Source of the DNA: Candidatus Altimarinota bacterium | GTDB taxonomy: Bacteria; Patescibacteriota; Gracilibacteria; JAHISY01 | NCBI GenBank assembly: GCA_028690585.1 | Contig: JAQVAZ010000001.1 | Location: forward strand, 62,001-126,000 | Reading direction: 5' to 3' | DNA length: 64,000 bases | In this document: positions 8,018 through 16,426 of the stretch, piece after piece | Position numbering within the stretch: position 1 is the first letter of the stretch | Layout of the letters: the number at the start of each line of letters is the position of its first letter | Program-made: the position numbers and the translations under genes | Notes under the pieces: generated by a model | Seen by the model: the letters and a program-made list of their open reading frames with translations, nothing else | The model's database searches: none | What the model was told of the DNA's origin: nothing

Positions 8018-8023
8018 TAAAAT
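8018..8023 (+). promoter_or_regulatory. -10 element for rpsU
   Basis: TAAAAT, with predicted start near 8030, leaves a 21-base pyrimidine-rich leader without a Shine-Dalgarno sequence before the ATG at 8051. Confidence 0.45.
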
Positions 8024-8050
8024 CCTCCCACTTCATTTCTTTTTGTTTCC

Positions 8051-8257
8051 ATGGCAACTACCCTCATCCGCAAAGATCGTGAAAGCGCTGACCAACTCCT
8101 AGTTCGATTCAATCGTTCTTCTACTCGTTTTGTGAAAGCAACTCGCCGCAGCCGCTATCGCCAGACTTCCGTAAACAATAGATTGAAGAAGAAAACTGCT
8201 GCGATTATCCGTGAGAAGCATCGCACAGAATCTGCTCGCACAAAGTTTTACGAGTAG
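8051..8257 (+). CDS. rpsU: Small ribosomal subunit protein bS21
   Basis: The 68-aa, very basic protein matches bS21: an N-terminal strand (LIRKDRESADQLLVRFNR) followed by basic helices (RRSRYRQTSVNNRLKKKTAA). bS21 sits near the 3' end of 16S rRNA and the anti-Shine-Dalgarno region and helps initiation. It lies between rnpB and prmC and ends in its own terminator. Confidence 0.85.
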   Translation: MATTLIRKDRESADQLLVRFNRSSTRFVKATRRSRYRQTSVNNRLKKKTAAIIREKHRTESARTKFYE

Positions 8258-8274
8258 ATTTCCATAATTCAGCT

Positions 8275-8295
8275 AAGCTACAAGAGTAGCTTTTT
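8275..8295 (+). terminator. Rho-independent terminator after rpsU
   Basis: AAGCTAC and GTAGCTT form a seven-pair stem with loop AAGA, followed by a run of five T. It ends only 4 bases before the prmC ATG, so it must lie within or against the prmC leader. Confidence 0.75.
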
Positions 8296-8299
8296 GTGT

Positions 8300-9091
8300 A
8301 TGCAAATTACCCTTGCTTTACAGCGCGCTACTGAATCTATTCCCCGCCTCGATGCGGAAGTTTTACTCGCGCATTCTTTACAACAATCCCGCGAATGGTT
8401 AATCACTCACAATGATGTGGAAATCGAAACCGCTGCTTTTGATAAGTTAGTTGCGCAACGCAAAGCAGGAAAATCCGTAGCAGCGCTTATCGGTCAGAAA
8501 GAATTCTTTGGTTTGAAATTCAGCGTGGATGAAAATGTTTTAATCCCCCGCCCAGAAACAGAATTACTTGTAGAGGAAATTCTTCGCCTAAAACCCGCAA
8601 GCTTACTCGATGTGGGTTGCGGGAGTGGTTGCATCGCGATTGCTGTGAAGAAGAATTTACCGAGCTGTGAAGTTTCTGCGTGTGATATCTCCCCTGCTGC
8701 TTTAGCAATAGCGAAAAAGAATATGGAAAACCACGCGGTTGCCATCCAATTCTTTCAATCCGATTTACTGGCAGAAATTTCTGGCAGCTATGAAATCATC
8801 GCTGCCAATCTTCCTTATATTCCTTTGGAAGATACGGATATAGAAGCAGGGGTAAAAGCTTTCGAGCCACACACTGCTCTTTTCGGTGGAGAATCTGGTT
8901 TAGAAATTATTACGCGCTTACTACAACAGATTTCGGAATTACCCACTTCTCCACATTTCGTTTTACTCGAGATTGGAATTAACCAAGCGGAAGAGTTAGA
9001 GAAAATTATTCCTACAATTATTCCAGCAGCGAGAGTGGAATTTATAAAAGATTTCCAAGGGATTCAGCGAGTGGCACGAATTAAGTTCTAA
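8300..9091 (+). CDS. prmC: Release factor glutamine methyltransferase PrmC
   Basis: PrmC (HemK) methylates the Gln of the GGQ motif in release factors, and prfA follows directly. The 263-aa protein has a helical N-terminal domain, the SAM-binding motif DVGCGSG (104-110), acidic DISPAA (129-134) and the substrate motif at 170-173, which reads NLPY instead of the usual NPPY. I chose the ATG at 8300; an in-frame TTG six bases earlier lies in the T-run of the rpsU terminator. Confidence 0.9.
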   Translation: MQITLALQRATESIPRLDAEVLLAHSLQQSREWLITHNDVEIETAAFDKLVAQRKAGKSVAALIGQKEFFGLKFSVDENVLIPRPETELLVEEILRLKPASLLDVGCGSGCIAIAVKKNLPSCEVSACDISPAALAIAKKNMENHAVAIQFFQSDLLAEISGSYEIIAANLPYIPLEDTDIEAGVKAFEPHTALFGGESGLEIITRLLQQISELPTSPHFVLLEIGINQAEELEKIIPTIIPAARVEFIKDFQGIQRVARIKF

Positions 9092-9228
9092 ATGTTCTAG
9101 TTGTTCAAATTGTTCTAAATGTTATTTAAAGTTTCCCCGACTTTGAAAGAATTCGAATCCTAAAAAACTTAATCCTTAATCCTGTTTCCTTAATCCTTTT
9201 AAATACTGCCAACTACTAACTAAAAACT

Positions 9229-9234
9229 GTAAAC
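9229..9234 (+). promoter_or_regulatory. -10-like element for prfA
   Basis: TAAACT preceded by TG ends 9 bases before the prfA ATG at 9243, predicting an almost leaderless mRNA. The same hexamer precedes the response-regulator gene at 16415-16420. Confidence 0.35.
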
Positions 9235-9242
9235 TATCTGCA

Positions 9243-10304
9243 ATGCAAGCTAAAGTCCAAAAACTCGTTACCGAATTCGAAACGATTGAAAAGGAATTAT
9301 CTAATCCTGAGGTGATTGCTGATCTCAAGCGTTTCCGCGAATTGCGCATCCGCCACGCGCAACTCTCTACTGATATCGATTTATTTCACGCTTATCTCAC
9401 TGCGAGTAAAAATCTCGCAGATGCAGAAGCAACTCTCGCTTCGGGTGATGCGGATTTGCGTGAATTAGCGGAAGAGGAGAAATCTGAAGCAAAAGCAAAA
9501 CTCGCTGAGTTGGAAGCGCAACTCAAAGTAGCTTTACTACCGAAAGATCCGAATGAAGGTAAGAATGTGATTATCGAAATCCGCGCTGGCACTGGTGGTG
9601 AAGAAGCTGCTTTATTTGCGGCAGAGTTAGCTAGGGCTTACTTTCGTTTCGCCGAGGATAACGGTTTGAAAATCGAGTTGATGGGAAAATCGGAAGCGGA
9701 TGCAGGTGGCCTCAAAGAAATTATTTTTAAAGTAGCGGGAAGTAGCGCTTATTCCAAATTTAAATTTGAAGCTGGCACTCATCGAGTGCAACGCATTCCT
9801 GCTACCGAAGCAAAAGGTAGGATTCACACATCCGCAGTCACTGTGGCAGTCTTACCAGAGGCAGAAGAGCTTGATATCACCATCAAACCTGAGGATATTC
9901 GTGTGGATATCTTTTGCTCCTCTGGCCCAGGTGGGCAAAGTGTGAATACTACTTACTCAGCGATTCGTATCACGCATCTACCGACTGGTATCGTTGTCAG
10001 CCAGCAAGATGAGAAATCTCAAACCAAGAATAAAGCGAAAGCCATGCAGGTTTTGCGCAGTCGCTTACTCGCGCATGAGGAAGCAATCGCTTCCAAAGAA
10101 AGAGGAGATTTACGTAGCGGAATGATTGGCAGTGGAGACAGGAGTGAGAAGATTCGCACTTACAACTTCCCACAAGATCGAATTACCGACCATCGCATCG
10201 GGCAGAATTTTTCCAATCTTCCGAAGATTATGGATGGAGATTTGGGAGATATCGTGGAGGCTTTGGCTGAAGCGGATATCTCAGAAAAAATGAAAAGTAA
10301 TTGA
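9243..10304 (+). CDS. prfA: Peptide chain release factor 1
   Basis: RF1 terminates translation at UAA and UAG. The 353-aa protein has the coiled N-terminal domain, the tripeptide anticodon PAT (186-188; the RF1 signature is PxT, whereas RF2 has SPF) and GGQ (230-232) in [10 protein letters not shown], which is the methylation site for the upstream PrmC. Length is normal. The gene itself stops at TGA, so it is terminated by RF2, whose gene must lie elsewhere. This confirms that TGA is a stop codon in this organism. Confidence 0.96.
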   Translation: MQAKVQKLVTEFETIEKELSNPEVIADLKRFRELRIRHAQLSTDIDLFHAYLTASKNLADAEATLASGDADLRELAEEEKSEAKAKLAELEAQLKVALLPKDPNEGKNVIIEIRAGTGGEEAALFAAELARAYFRFAEDNGLKIELMGKSEADAGGLKEIIFKVAGSSAYSKFKFEAGTHRVQRIPATEAKGRIHTSAVTVAVLPEAEELDITIKPEDIRVDIFCSSGPGGQSVNTTYSAIRITHLPTGIVVSQQDEKSQTKNKAKAMQVLRSRLLAHEEAIASKERGDLRSGMIGSGDRSEKIRTYNFPQDRITDHRIGQNFSNLPKIMDGDLGDIVEALAEADISEKMKSN

Positions 10305-10316
10305 TTCCAGTTTTGT

Positions 10317-10322
10317 TAAAAT
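10317..10322 (+). promoter_or_regulatory. Extended -10 element for the SLH protein gene
   Basis: TG-T-TAAAAT; the predicted start near 10329 leaves about 4 bases before the ATG at 10333. Confidence 0.45.
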
Positions 10323-10332
10323 TAGTTTGCTT

Positions 10333-11556
10333 ATGAGGAAATTTTTCTACTGCATCGCGCTAGTATTCTGCTTGGTTACAAGTAGTTTAGAAGTTTCTGC
10401 GCTTACCAATCCTGAGCCAAATCCTTTCGCGAACGTCGAAGTAGGAGAAACCACTTTTACAGCCACTGTTTCTGCTACCGATGGAGTGATTCTCACCGTG
10501 AAAGATTCTGCTAATAAAGAGTATTCTGCACGGTTTGATTCCATCATGAAATATCGCGATGGTGCTGGTCCAGCCGCAGCCAATGAATTCGCTCTCGGAG
10601 ATAAAGTGAGAGTTCTCATAGATAAAGATGGAGTGATTGTAGCTGCGCAAGATGCGCAACTCTTGCTTTGCAATCAAAGCTTCTCGGGTTATGTGAGAAA
10701 TCCTACCGCTACTGGTTTCACCATCGAAACTCTCGAAGGTGAAAAATACCAAGCAAATATCGGAAGCACTACTCGTTATCGCGATGAAGATAGTAAATCG
10801 CTTTTCGGTTACACTCCGCATGCTGGTGATACTGTGAGGATTCACGGAGTGGTAAATACCAACACAAAGCAAATTTTTACAGAAACTTTTGGAGCTTATA
10901 TTTCTCTGCTTTCTGCGGAAGCTACTGCTTCTCTCGTTACCCAAGTGAAAGAAGAAGCTGCGGCGAAAATTGAGAATGAGGTGAAGCAACTTCGCGCCAA
11001 TCCAGAATTCGGTGATGTGGATAGTAGGCAAAACTTCTTCGATGCTATCCAATTCGTGAAGCGCGAAGGAATGGTAAACGGTTACAAAGATGGAAGTTTT
11101 CAGCCAAGTAATCTCATTAACCGCGCAGAATTCACTAAGATTATCGTGAATACGAAATACGCGAGTGAGGTTGCTACTAATAAACTTACAGAGAAATGCT
11201 TCCCCGATGTTGCGCTAGATGCGTGGTTTGCACCTTTCGTTTGCTTAGCAAAAAGTAAAGGAATCATCGCGGGTTATCCTGATGGAGATTTCAAACCAGA
11301 GAATCCTGTGAATCTTGCAGAAGCGGTTACGATTATTTCCAATACTTTTGGTTTAGAGATTCCTGCAGCTGCGAGTGGTGAAGCTTGGTATCAGCGTTTC
11401 CTTGCCAAAACTAGTGAGATGCGCATCACCCCTCTCGAATTTTCCGATGCTGCTGCTTCTCTCACACGCGGACAAATGGCAGAATTAATTATGCGCGCTA
11501 CGCAAAATTCGCGTGGAAAACTAGCTACTTATCTGGAGTATCTCAAGACAGAATAA
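10333..11556 (+). CDS. Secreted protein with S-layer homology (SLH) domains
   Basis: The 407-aa protein starts with a signal peptide (about residues 1-24, RKFFYCIALVFCLVTSS core), then two beta-rich segments of about 80 residues each that resemble each other (both contain a YRD motif after TTRYRD / KYRD). The C-terminal half has SLH repeats. The first runs through FVKREGMVNGYKDGSFQPSN, the second through AKSKGIIAGYPDGDFKPENP, and a degraded third follows. SLH domains usually bind cell-wall polysaccharide, so this is probably a cell-surface protein. The ATG at 10333 is preferred to an in-frame TTG at 10327. Confidence 0.85.
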   Translation: MRKFFYCIALVFCLVTSSLEVSALTNPEPNPFANVEVGETTFTATVSATDGVILTVKDSANKEYSARFDSIMKYRDGAGPAAANEFALGDKVRVLIDKDGVIVAAQDAQLLLCNQSFSGYVRNPTATGFTIETLEGEKYQANIGSTTRYRDEDSKSLFGYTPHAGDTVRIHGVVNTNTKQIFTETFGAYISLLSAEATASLVTQVKEEAAAKIENEVKQLRANPEFGDVDSRQNFFDAIQFVKREGMVNGYKDGSFQPSNLINRAEFTKIIVNTKYASEVATNKLTEKCFPDVALDAWFAPFVCLAKSKGIIAGYPDGDFKPENPVNLAEAVTIISNTFGLEIPAAASGEAWYQRFLAKTSEMRITPLEFSDAAASLTRGQMAELIMRATQNSRGKLATYLEYLKTE

Positions 11557-11601
11557 TTTTTTGATGAAAACTCTTATACAGAAAATATGGGTTTTTTCGT
11601 G

Positions 11602-11607
11602 TAAAAT
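11602..11607 (+). promoter_or_regulatory. -10 element for the lytic transglycosylase gene
   Basis: TAAAAT preceded by TG; predicted start near 11614 leaves about 5 bases before the ATG at 11619. Confidence 0.45.
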
Positions 11608-11618
11608 CGAAAAGCTTT

Positions 11619-12539
11619 ATGTTAAATCCTTTTCATACTCGCAACCGTTTCCAAAACTCTTTTCTCTCCCAGTGGATTATCAAGATTGCTTTGGTGTTTT
11701 TTGTGTTACTGGTGGTGTTTGGAATCTATACTGGCGCGAAGAAAATTCTTCTCAGCCAAACGGGTTTACTCACAGTGGATTGGCCAACTGAGTTGGAATT
11801 TTGCGGAGAGAAAGTGCCGCTAGATGATTTCTATATTCGCGAAGATTGGGAGAGAGAATTTCTGATTACTCTCGCAGAAGATTACCAAAATATTCTTTAT
11901 CTCAAGCGCGCACCAAAATATTTTCCTCTCATCGAATCTGAGCTAAAAGCACGGAATTTACCAGATGATTTGAAATACATTGCAGTAGCGGAAAGCGCTT
12001 TGCGTGAGGAAATAAAAAGTAGCGCAGGCGCGCAAGGAATTTGGCAGTTTGTGCCAGCTACCGCGCAGCATTATGGTTTGCGTGTGGATAAAGAGATTGA
12101 TGAAAGAAACAATGTGGAAAAAGCCACGGTAGCAGCTTTCACTTACTTTGAGTTTCTTCACAATAAATTCGGGAATTGGACTCTAGCAGCTGCTGCTTAT
12201 AATTCTGGAGAAAATGGTTTAGCGCGCAGAATGGAAGAGCAAGAGGTTGGTAATTATTACGATTTATATCTCAATTCAGAAACTTCGCGTTATCTTTTCC
12301 GGATTCTTGCTATCAAGGAAATCATGCAGCATCCCGAGAAATACGGTTACGATTTAAGAGATTCGGATAATTTTGCTTGGCCAGATTTCGAAATCCAAAC
12401 AGTAATTGGGCCGATTACGGATTTAGCTGCTTGGGCAAAAGAAAATTCCACCACTCTGCGCGCGATTAAAGAGCTGAATCCTTGGATTGTAAACACAACT
12501 CTCCCAGGCGGTAGTTGGAAACTGAAGATTGTGAAATAG
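11619..12539 (+). CDS. Membrane-anchored lytic transglycosylase (SLT domain)
   Basis: The 306-aa protein has one N-terminal membrane helix (about 22-38) and an SLT lysozyme-like domain from about residue 98 to 230. The catalytic Glu125 is in VAESALRE, followed by the canonical SSAGAQGIWQF block and AAAYNSGENGLARRM. The C-terminal 60 residues (from about 250) resemble a LysM-like or adaptor module in MltD-type enzymes but I cannot assign it firmly. It would cleave peptidoglycan glycan strands in the cell envelope. It ends 3 bases from the convergent mscS gene. Confidence 0.9.
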   Translation: MLNPFHTRNRFQNSFLSQWIIKIALVFFVLLVVFGIYTGAKKILLSQTGLLTVDWPTELEFCGEKVPLDDFYIREDWEREFLITLAEDYQNILYLKRAPKYFPLIESELKARNLPDDLKYIAVAESALREEIKSSAGAQGIWQFVPATAQHYGLRVDKEIDERNNVEKATVAAFTYFEFLHNKFGNWTLAAAAYNSGENGLARRMEEQEVGNYYDLYLNSETSRYLFRILAIKEIMQHPEKYGYDLRDSDNFAWPDFEIQTVIGPITDLAAWAKENSTTLRAIKELNPWIVNTTLPGGSWKLKIVK

Positions 12540-12542
12540 CTG

Positions 12543-13628
12543 CTATTTTTGTAGATGGATAGTTTGAGTGGGGAAAGCAATCTCAATCTTGGCTTTCTCA
12601 AAAGCTTCTTTAATCGAGAGATTAATTGCCTGCTGAATATCCATGTATACATTGTAGTTATTGCTTTTCACGAAATACACCACCTCAAAAATCAAACTAA
12701 AATCACCAAAAAGCTTGAAGTGACAACGATCGAAATCAGCGTTTTCTTGCTTTTCGATAATTTTCCTAATGATTTCATTAACCTTCTTCAGCTGGGTGGA
12801 AGTGGTGGAATAAACTACTCCGAAGGTAAAAACGATTCTGCGTTTCCGCATTTTCTTGAAGTTTTTAATGCGGGTAGAAGTAAGCTCGGTATTGCTAATC
12901 ACTAGCTCTTCTCCTCCGAGTGAAACGATGCGCGTAGTTTTCAATCCAATTTTCTTTACATCTCCCATATCAGTGCCTACTACGATGAAATCCCCGATTT
13001 TGAAAGGTGCATCAAAGTAGATGGAAAAACTACTAAATAAATCTCCCAAAATATTTTGCAGTGCAAAAGCTACTGCCACACCTCCAATTCCGAGTGAAGC
13101 AGCAAGAGTGGTTACATTGAACCCGAAACTACTCAGGATGATCAAAACTGCAGTTGCCCAAAGCACAATATTGGCAACAAATTTTACCCCGTTGATTGCA
13201 GTTTGCTTCTCTTCTGCTTGCTGCTCGGTTTTACCCCACACTTTTTTTAGGCTGTAGTTAATTATCTTTTTAGTAAAAACCACAATTTGGATTACCATCA
13301 CTGTTACTATGACTCCATTCGCAATTCTCAACGCTAAAGGACTCTCAATGCGGAGAGTTTGGAAAGCAGCGTAAAGCGCTAGTAAAGTGTAAAAATAGCT
13401 AGGAATTTGCTCTAAGATTGCAACACTCACATCATCCAAATCAGTGATATTACGCTTCGAGAGTTTACTAAGTTGCACTAGGATTATCTTTCGGAAAATC
13501 CGAAAAAGAATCATCAAGCCTAAAAAAATACCGATTGCAGAAAGTAAATCGTTACTACTGAAACTTCCTATCTGAAAGCTGTATTTTTGGAAGAATGTTT
13601 GTATCGCGCTGAAATCAATATTTGGCAT
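12543..13628 (-). CDS. mscS: Small-conductance mechanosensitive channel (MscS family)
   Basis: The 361-aa protein has four hydrophobic helices in the first 185 residues. The pore helix TM3 reads LAASLGIGGVAVAFALQNIL, with the glycine/alanine packing typical of MscS, and is followed by the beta domain (GDFIVVGTDMGDVKKIGLKTTRI) and a C-terminal alpha/beta domain. It releases osmolytes on hypo-osmotic shock. A TAAAAT lies 9 bases upstream of the ATG, so the mRNA is probably leaderless. Slightly longer than E. coli MscS (286 aa) because of an extra N-terminal helix. Confidence 0.9.
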   Translation of the reverse strand: MPNIDFSAIQTFFQKYSFQIGSFSSNDLLSAIGIFLGLMILFRIFRKIILVQLSKLSKRNITDLDDVSVAILEQIPSYFYTLLALYAAFQTLRIESPLALRIANGVIVTVMVIQIVVFTKKIINYSLKKVWGKTEQQAEEKQTAINGVKFVANIVLWATAVLIILSSFGFNVTTLAASLGIGGVAVAFALQNILGDLFSSFSIYFDAPFKIGDFIVVGTDMGDVKKIGLKTTRIVSLGGEELVISNTELTSTRIKNFKKMRKRRIVFTFGVVYSTTSTQLKKVNEIIRKIIEKQENADFDRCHFKLFGDFSLIFEVVYFVKSNNYNVYMDIQQAINLSIKEAFEKAKIEIAFPTQTIHLQK

Positions 13629-13744
13629 GTATTTAGATTTTATTTAACTCTTTCATCTTAGCCTAAAAATAGCCTAAAGATAATATTTTTATATTACACA
13701 ATATACTTGCTTTATCGGCAATCATATATTAGTATTTCACACTT

Positions 13745-14986
13745 ATGCAAATCACCTTTCGAAACTTTTTTATCGCGCATCCATTACGCAAAACCAAGCA
13801 GTGGTTGAGCTTTATCAGTTTTGGAGTTTTTTTCTTGATTCTTCAAATCAATCTCACTGCGGGGAATTCTTTTATTGCGTTAGCAGAAGCTTCTCAACCT
13901 GAAGTTCAGCTGCAGCCTACCAAGGTTTATCAACCACTCGTAGCTGCGATTCAAGATGAATACGAAAACCAATGGAAAGAAATGGAAATCGCGCATGCGT
14001 TGCGTGGAGAAAAAAAAGCGGGTGTATATATCCATATGAATAACATTGCGAATCAGAAATTCCTCAAACCCGAGATTGAAGAATTGAAGCAATTTAAAAA
14101 CGCTTCCGTAATTTTTGATGTGAAAGGTAGTTTTGTTTACTTCGCTACGGATTCTGCGATTGCGAAGAAATACGGTTTAGTAAAACCGCTTTACGATTTA
14201 CCTGCGATTATCCAGCAATTCAAAGCAGTAGGCATCTATACTGTCGCGCGTGTAATCGCTGTGAAAGATTCAGAATTCTACTGGAAGAATAATGCTACTG
14301 TAGCACTAAAAAGCCCATATACGGGTAATGTGGTAGCGGAATGGGTAGATCCAGCCAACTCTGAGGTTTTGGATTATAACCGTGAGGTAATCAGCGAAAT
14401 CCTCGATGCGGGTATCGATGAAATCAATCTCGATTTTATTCGTTATCCAGATAAAGTTACCAACAACTTCCTCGGAATTACTTCTGCGGAGAAGATGGCT
14501 AATATCGAAAATTTCGTGAAGCGTGTGAGGGAGGTGATCGATTCCAAACCAAACAAAGCAATTTTTAGCATAGATACTTTCGCAATCGTTGGATTAGACT
14601 TCGATGCGAATGCTGGGCCGCTGGGGCAAAATGTAAAAGCGCTGGCGCCTTATGTGGATATTATCGCGCCGATGCTTTACCCAAGCACTTTTGGTGAGGA
14701 AACAGTTTATTACGATCCAAAGGTTGATAAAGGTGGGAGAAGTTATAGTCTTGTGAAAAAAACTTTACTAGCTTATCAGCAGCTTCTCGGAGAAGAAGAA
14801 GCGCATAAACTCAGACCTTGGATTCAGGGTTACTATATGGAAAAAAGCGATTTAATTCAGCAAATCAAAGGAGTTTATGATGCAGGTTATTGTGGATTTC
14901 TCGTGTGGAATATCTTCAACGATTACACCCTTACCTACGCAGCGATGCGAGAGGTAGAAGTGCCAGCGCATTGTAGTGAGAATTAA
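13745..14986 (+). CDS. Secreted putative glycoside hydrolase (DUF4015-like)
   Basis: The 413-aa protein has a long basic N-terminal region and a signal/anchor helix (about residues 20-45), then a TIM-barrel-like domain. The stretch GIDEINLDFIRYPD (about 214-227) and LAPYVDIIAPMLYPS (about 300-314) match the putative glycosyl hydrolase family DUF4015. The DEINLDFIRYPD strand carries likely catalytic acids. The substrate is unknown; relatives are thought to act on surface polysaccharide. A TAGTAT hexamer ends 10 bases upstream of the ATG. Confidence 0.82.
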   Translation: MQITFRNFFIAHPLRKTKQWLSFISFGVFFLILQINLTAGNSFIALAEASQPEVQLQPTKVYQPLVAAIQDEYENQWKEMEIAHALRGEKKAGVYIHMNNIANQKFLKPEIEELKQFKNASVIFDVKGSFVYFATDSAIAKKYGLVKPLYDLPAIIQQFKAVGIYTVARVIAVKDSEFYWKNNATVALKSPYTGNVVAEWVDPANSEVLDYNREVISEILDAGIDEINLDFIRYPDKVTNNFLGITSAEKMANIENFVKRVREVIDSKPNKAIFSIDTFAIVGLDFDANAGPLGQNVKALAPYVDIIAPMLYPSTFGEETVYYDPKVDKGGRSYSLVKKTLLAYQQLLGEEEAHKLRPWIQGYYMEKSDLIQQIKGVYDAGYCGFLVWNIFNDYTLTYAAMREVEVPAHCSEN

Positions 14987-14989
14987 CGC

Positions 14990-15919
14990 TTAGATCTTCC
15001 CAGCGCTGCCGAGGATATCGATTTTGTGCTTCACCATTTCGGTTACCGCAGTGCGCGCTGCGCCGAGGAATTTCCTCACATCGAAATTATCAGGATTCTC
15101 TTTCAGGCTTTTTCTCGTGGCGGCTGTCATCGCGAGGCGGATATCTGTATCGATATTTACTTTGGCGACTCCGTGCTTTGTAGCTTCGCTAATCATAGCT
15201 TCTGGCACTCCCTTGCTTCCCTTCACTGCGCCACCATACGCATTGATTTCTTCCACGAAATTCTGCAAAACGCTGGAAGCGCCGTGTAATACGAGAGGGA
15301 TTTTTACTAAATCTGAGATTGCTTGGCAGCGCTCGAAATCCAACTTCGGATTTGCATCCATCGCGAATTTGTAAGCTCCGTGTGAAGTTCCGATTGCAAC
15401 TGCGAGAGAATCCACTCCAGTTTTCTTTACGAAATCTAACGCTTGCTGTGGGTCGGTATAGCTTCCCTGCCCCGCTTCTACTTTGATGTTATCTTCCATT
15501 CCTTCCAGCCTTCCAAGCTCCCCTTCTACCACCACACCTTTGCTATGCGCGTAATCCACCACTTTCTTAGTTAGCGCTACATTATCTTCGTAAGAGTGTT
15601 TGCTTCCATCAATCATCACGCTGGTGAAACCGTTATCAATACAATCTTTGCAAACTTCGAAATCCTCGCCATGATCGAGGTGAAAAACAATTGGAATCTC
15701 AGGATTTCCTTCCGCTGCAGCTTCAATCAATCTGCGGAGATATAAACTCCCAGCATATTTCCTGGCGCCTGCGCTTACCTGCAAAATCACTGGTGATTGC
15801 TTCTCTTTTGCTCCTTCCATAATTCCTTGGATGATTTCCAGGTTATTTACATTAAAAGCACCGATAGCGTATTTGCCAGCGATAGCTTTCTTGAAAAGCT
15901 CAGTAGAAGTAGTAAGCAT
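14990..15919 (-). CDS. fba: Class II fructose-bisphosphate aldolase
   Basis: This zinc enzyme splits fructose-1,6-bisphosphate into two triose phosphates in glycolysis. The 309-aa protein shows FHLDHG (79-84; Asp82 catalytic, His83 zinc ligand), the signature GFTSVMIDGSKH, the second zinc region VEGELGRLEG, AIGTSHGAYKF and LVLHGAS. Length fits the short class II type. The gene converges on the 13745 gene with a 3-base gap. A TTAGAAT element lies about 29 bases upstream of the ATG. Tagatose-bisphosphate aldolase is a close relative and cannot be fully excluded. Confidence 0.92.
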   Translation of the reverse strand: MLTTSTELFKKAIAGKYAIGAFNVNNLEIIQGIMEGAKEKQSPVILQVSAGARKYAGSLYLRRLIEAAAEGNPEIPIVFHLDHGEDFEVCKDCIDNGFTSVMIDGSKHSYEDNVALTKKVVDYAHSKGVVVEGELGRLEGMEDNIKVEAGQGSYTDPQQALDFVKKTGVDSLAVAIGTSHGAYKFAMDANPKLDFERCQAISDLVKIPLVLHGASSVLQNFVEEINAYGGAVKGSKGVPEAMISEATKHGVAKVNIDTDIRLAMTAATRKSLKENPDNFDVRKFLGAARTAVTEMVKHKIDILGSAGKI

Positions 15920-16030
15920 TGCGAGTAAGGATTAAAGATTGCGTTTATTCTAACAAACTTAACTTACTCTCGTAATCAGAAACTTCTTCATCCGCGGATA
16001 TCGCCTATGTGAGGTGGTGGAGCTTCATGC

Positions 16031-16036
16031 TAAAAT
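16031..16036 (+). promoter_or_regulatory. -10 element for tRNA-Trp
   Basis: TAAAAT lies 20 bases upstream of the first base of the tRNA. No good -35 is visible. Confidence 0.45.
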
Positions 16037-16056
16037 GTCGCGGTAATTTTGCATCT

Positions 16057-16132
16057 AGGCCCATAGTGTCAATGGTTAGCACACCGGTCTCCAAAACCGT
16101 TAGTGAGGGTTCGAATCCTTCTGGGCCTGCCA
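16057..16132 (+). tRNA. tRNA-Trp (CCA)
   Basis: The 76-nt cloverleaf has acceptor AGGCCCA/TGGGCCT, D-stem GTGT/GCAC, anticodon loop CTCCAAA (anticodon CCA), T-arm GAGGG TTCGAAT CCTTC and encoded CCA. The outermost anticodon-stem pair is mismatched. The CCA anticodon reads only UGG, which agrees with TGA being a stop here. Confidence 0.93.
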
Positions 16133-16143
16133 GCAACAAGGTT

Positions 16144-16169
16144 CTTCCGCCATAGGCGGAAGGTTTTTG
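16144..16169 (+). terminator. Hairpin after tRNA-Trp, probable terminator
   Basis: CTTCCGCC and GGCGGAAG form an eight-pair stem with loop ATA, followed by GTTTTTGG. Position and T-run suit a terminator, although the palindrome also resembles the dispersed GC-rich palindromes of this genome. Confidence 0.55.
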
Positions 16170-16287
16170 GTGCTGCTGGTTTACGAAGGTGAGGATTCTC
16201 CCCGTAGAGGAATAATCTTTAGTTTTTCACTCGGGTTTTGAGGCGGCTCGTGAAGGAATTTTGAATTTAAAAAAATGATTGGCTCGC

Positions 16288-16330
16288 TTCGAATCCCTGC
16301 CTGCCGGCAGGCAGGCTTCTGGGCCTGCCA
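16288..16330 (+). pseudogene. tRNA-Trp 3'-end remnant interrupted by a 20-bp palindrome
   Basis: TTCGAATC (16288-16295) and CTTCTGGGCCTGCCA (16316-16330) together reproduce the last 23 bases of tRNA-Trp exactly. Between them sits the perfect palindrome CCTGCCTGCCGGCAGGCAGG (16296-16315) and nothing else. The remnant lies 156 bases after the intact tRNA. It looks like an old attachment-site copy later hit by a palindrome insertion. The 155 bases between the two copies contain no gene. Confidence 0.75.
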
Positions 16331-16414
16331 TTAAAATGGTATTAAGAGCGATTTTTGATTTGGAAAAACTTCTTGTCATTCTCCCCTCAGAGATTTAAAG
16401 TAAGCGCCTTAAAT

Positions 16415-16420
16415 TAAACT
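16415..16420 (+). promoter_or_regulatory. -10-like element placing transcription start at the regulator ATG
   Basis: TAAACT ends 7 bases before the ATG at 16427; the same hexamer precedes prfA. Confidence 0.35.
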
Positions 16421-16426
16421 TAGTCG

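Noticed and set aside
10387-11052. A 221-codon minus-strand frame opposite the SLH protein gene
   Set aside because: It lies wholly within a gene with clear signal peptide and SLH repeats on the other strand, and its translation has no recognisable domain.
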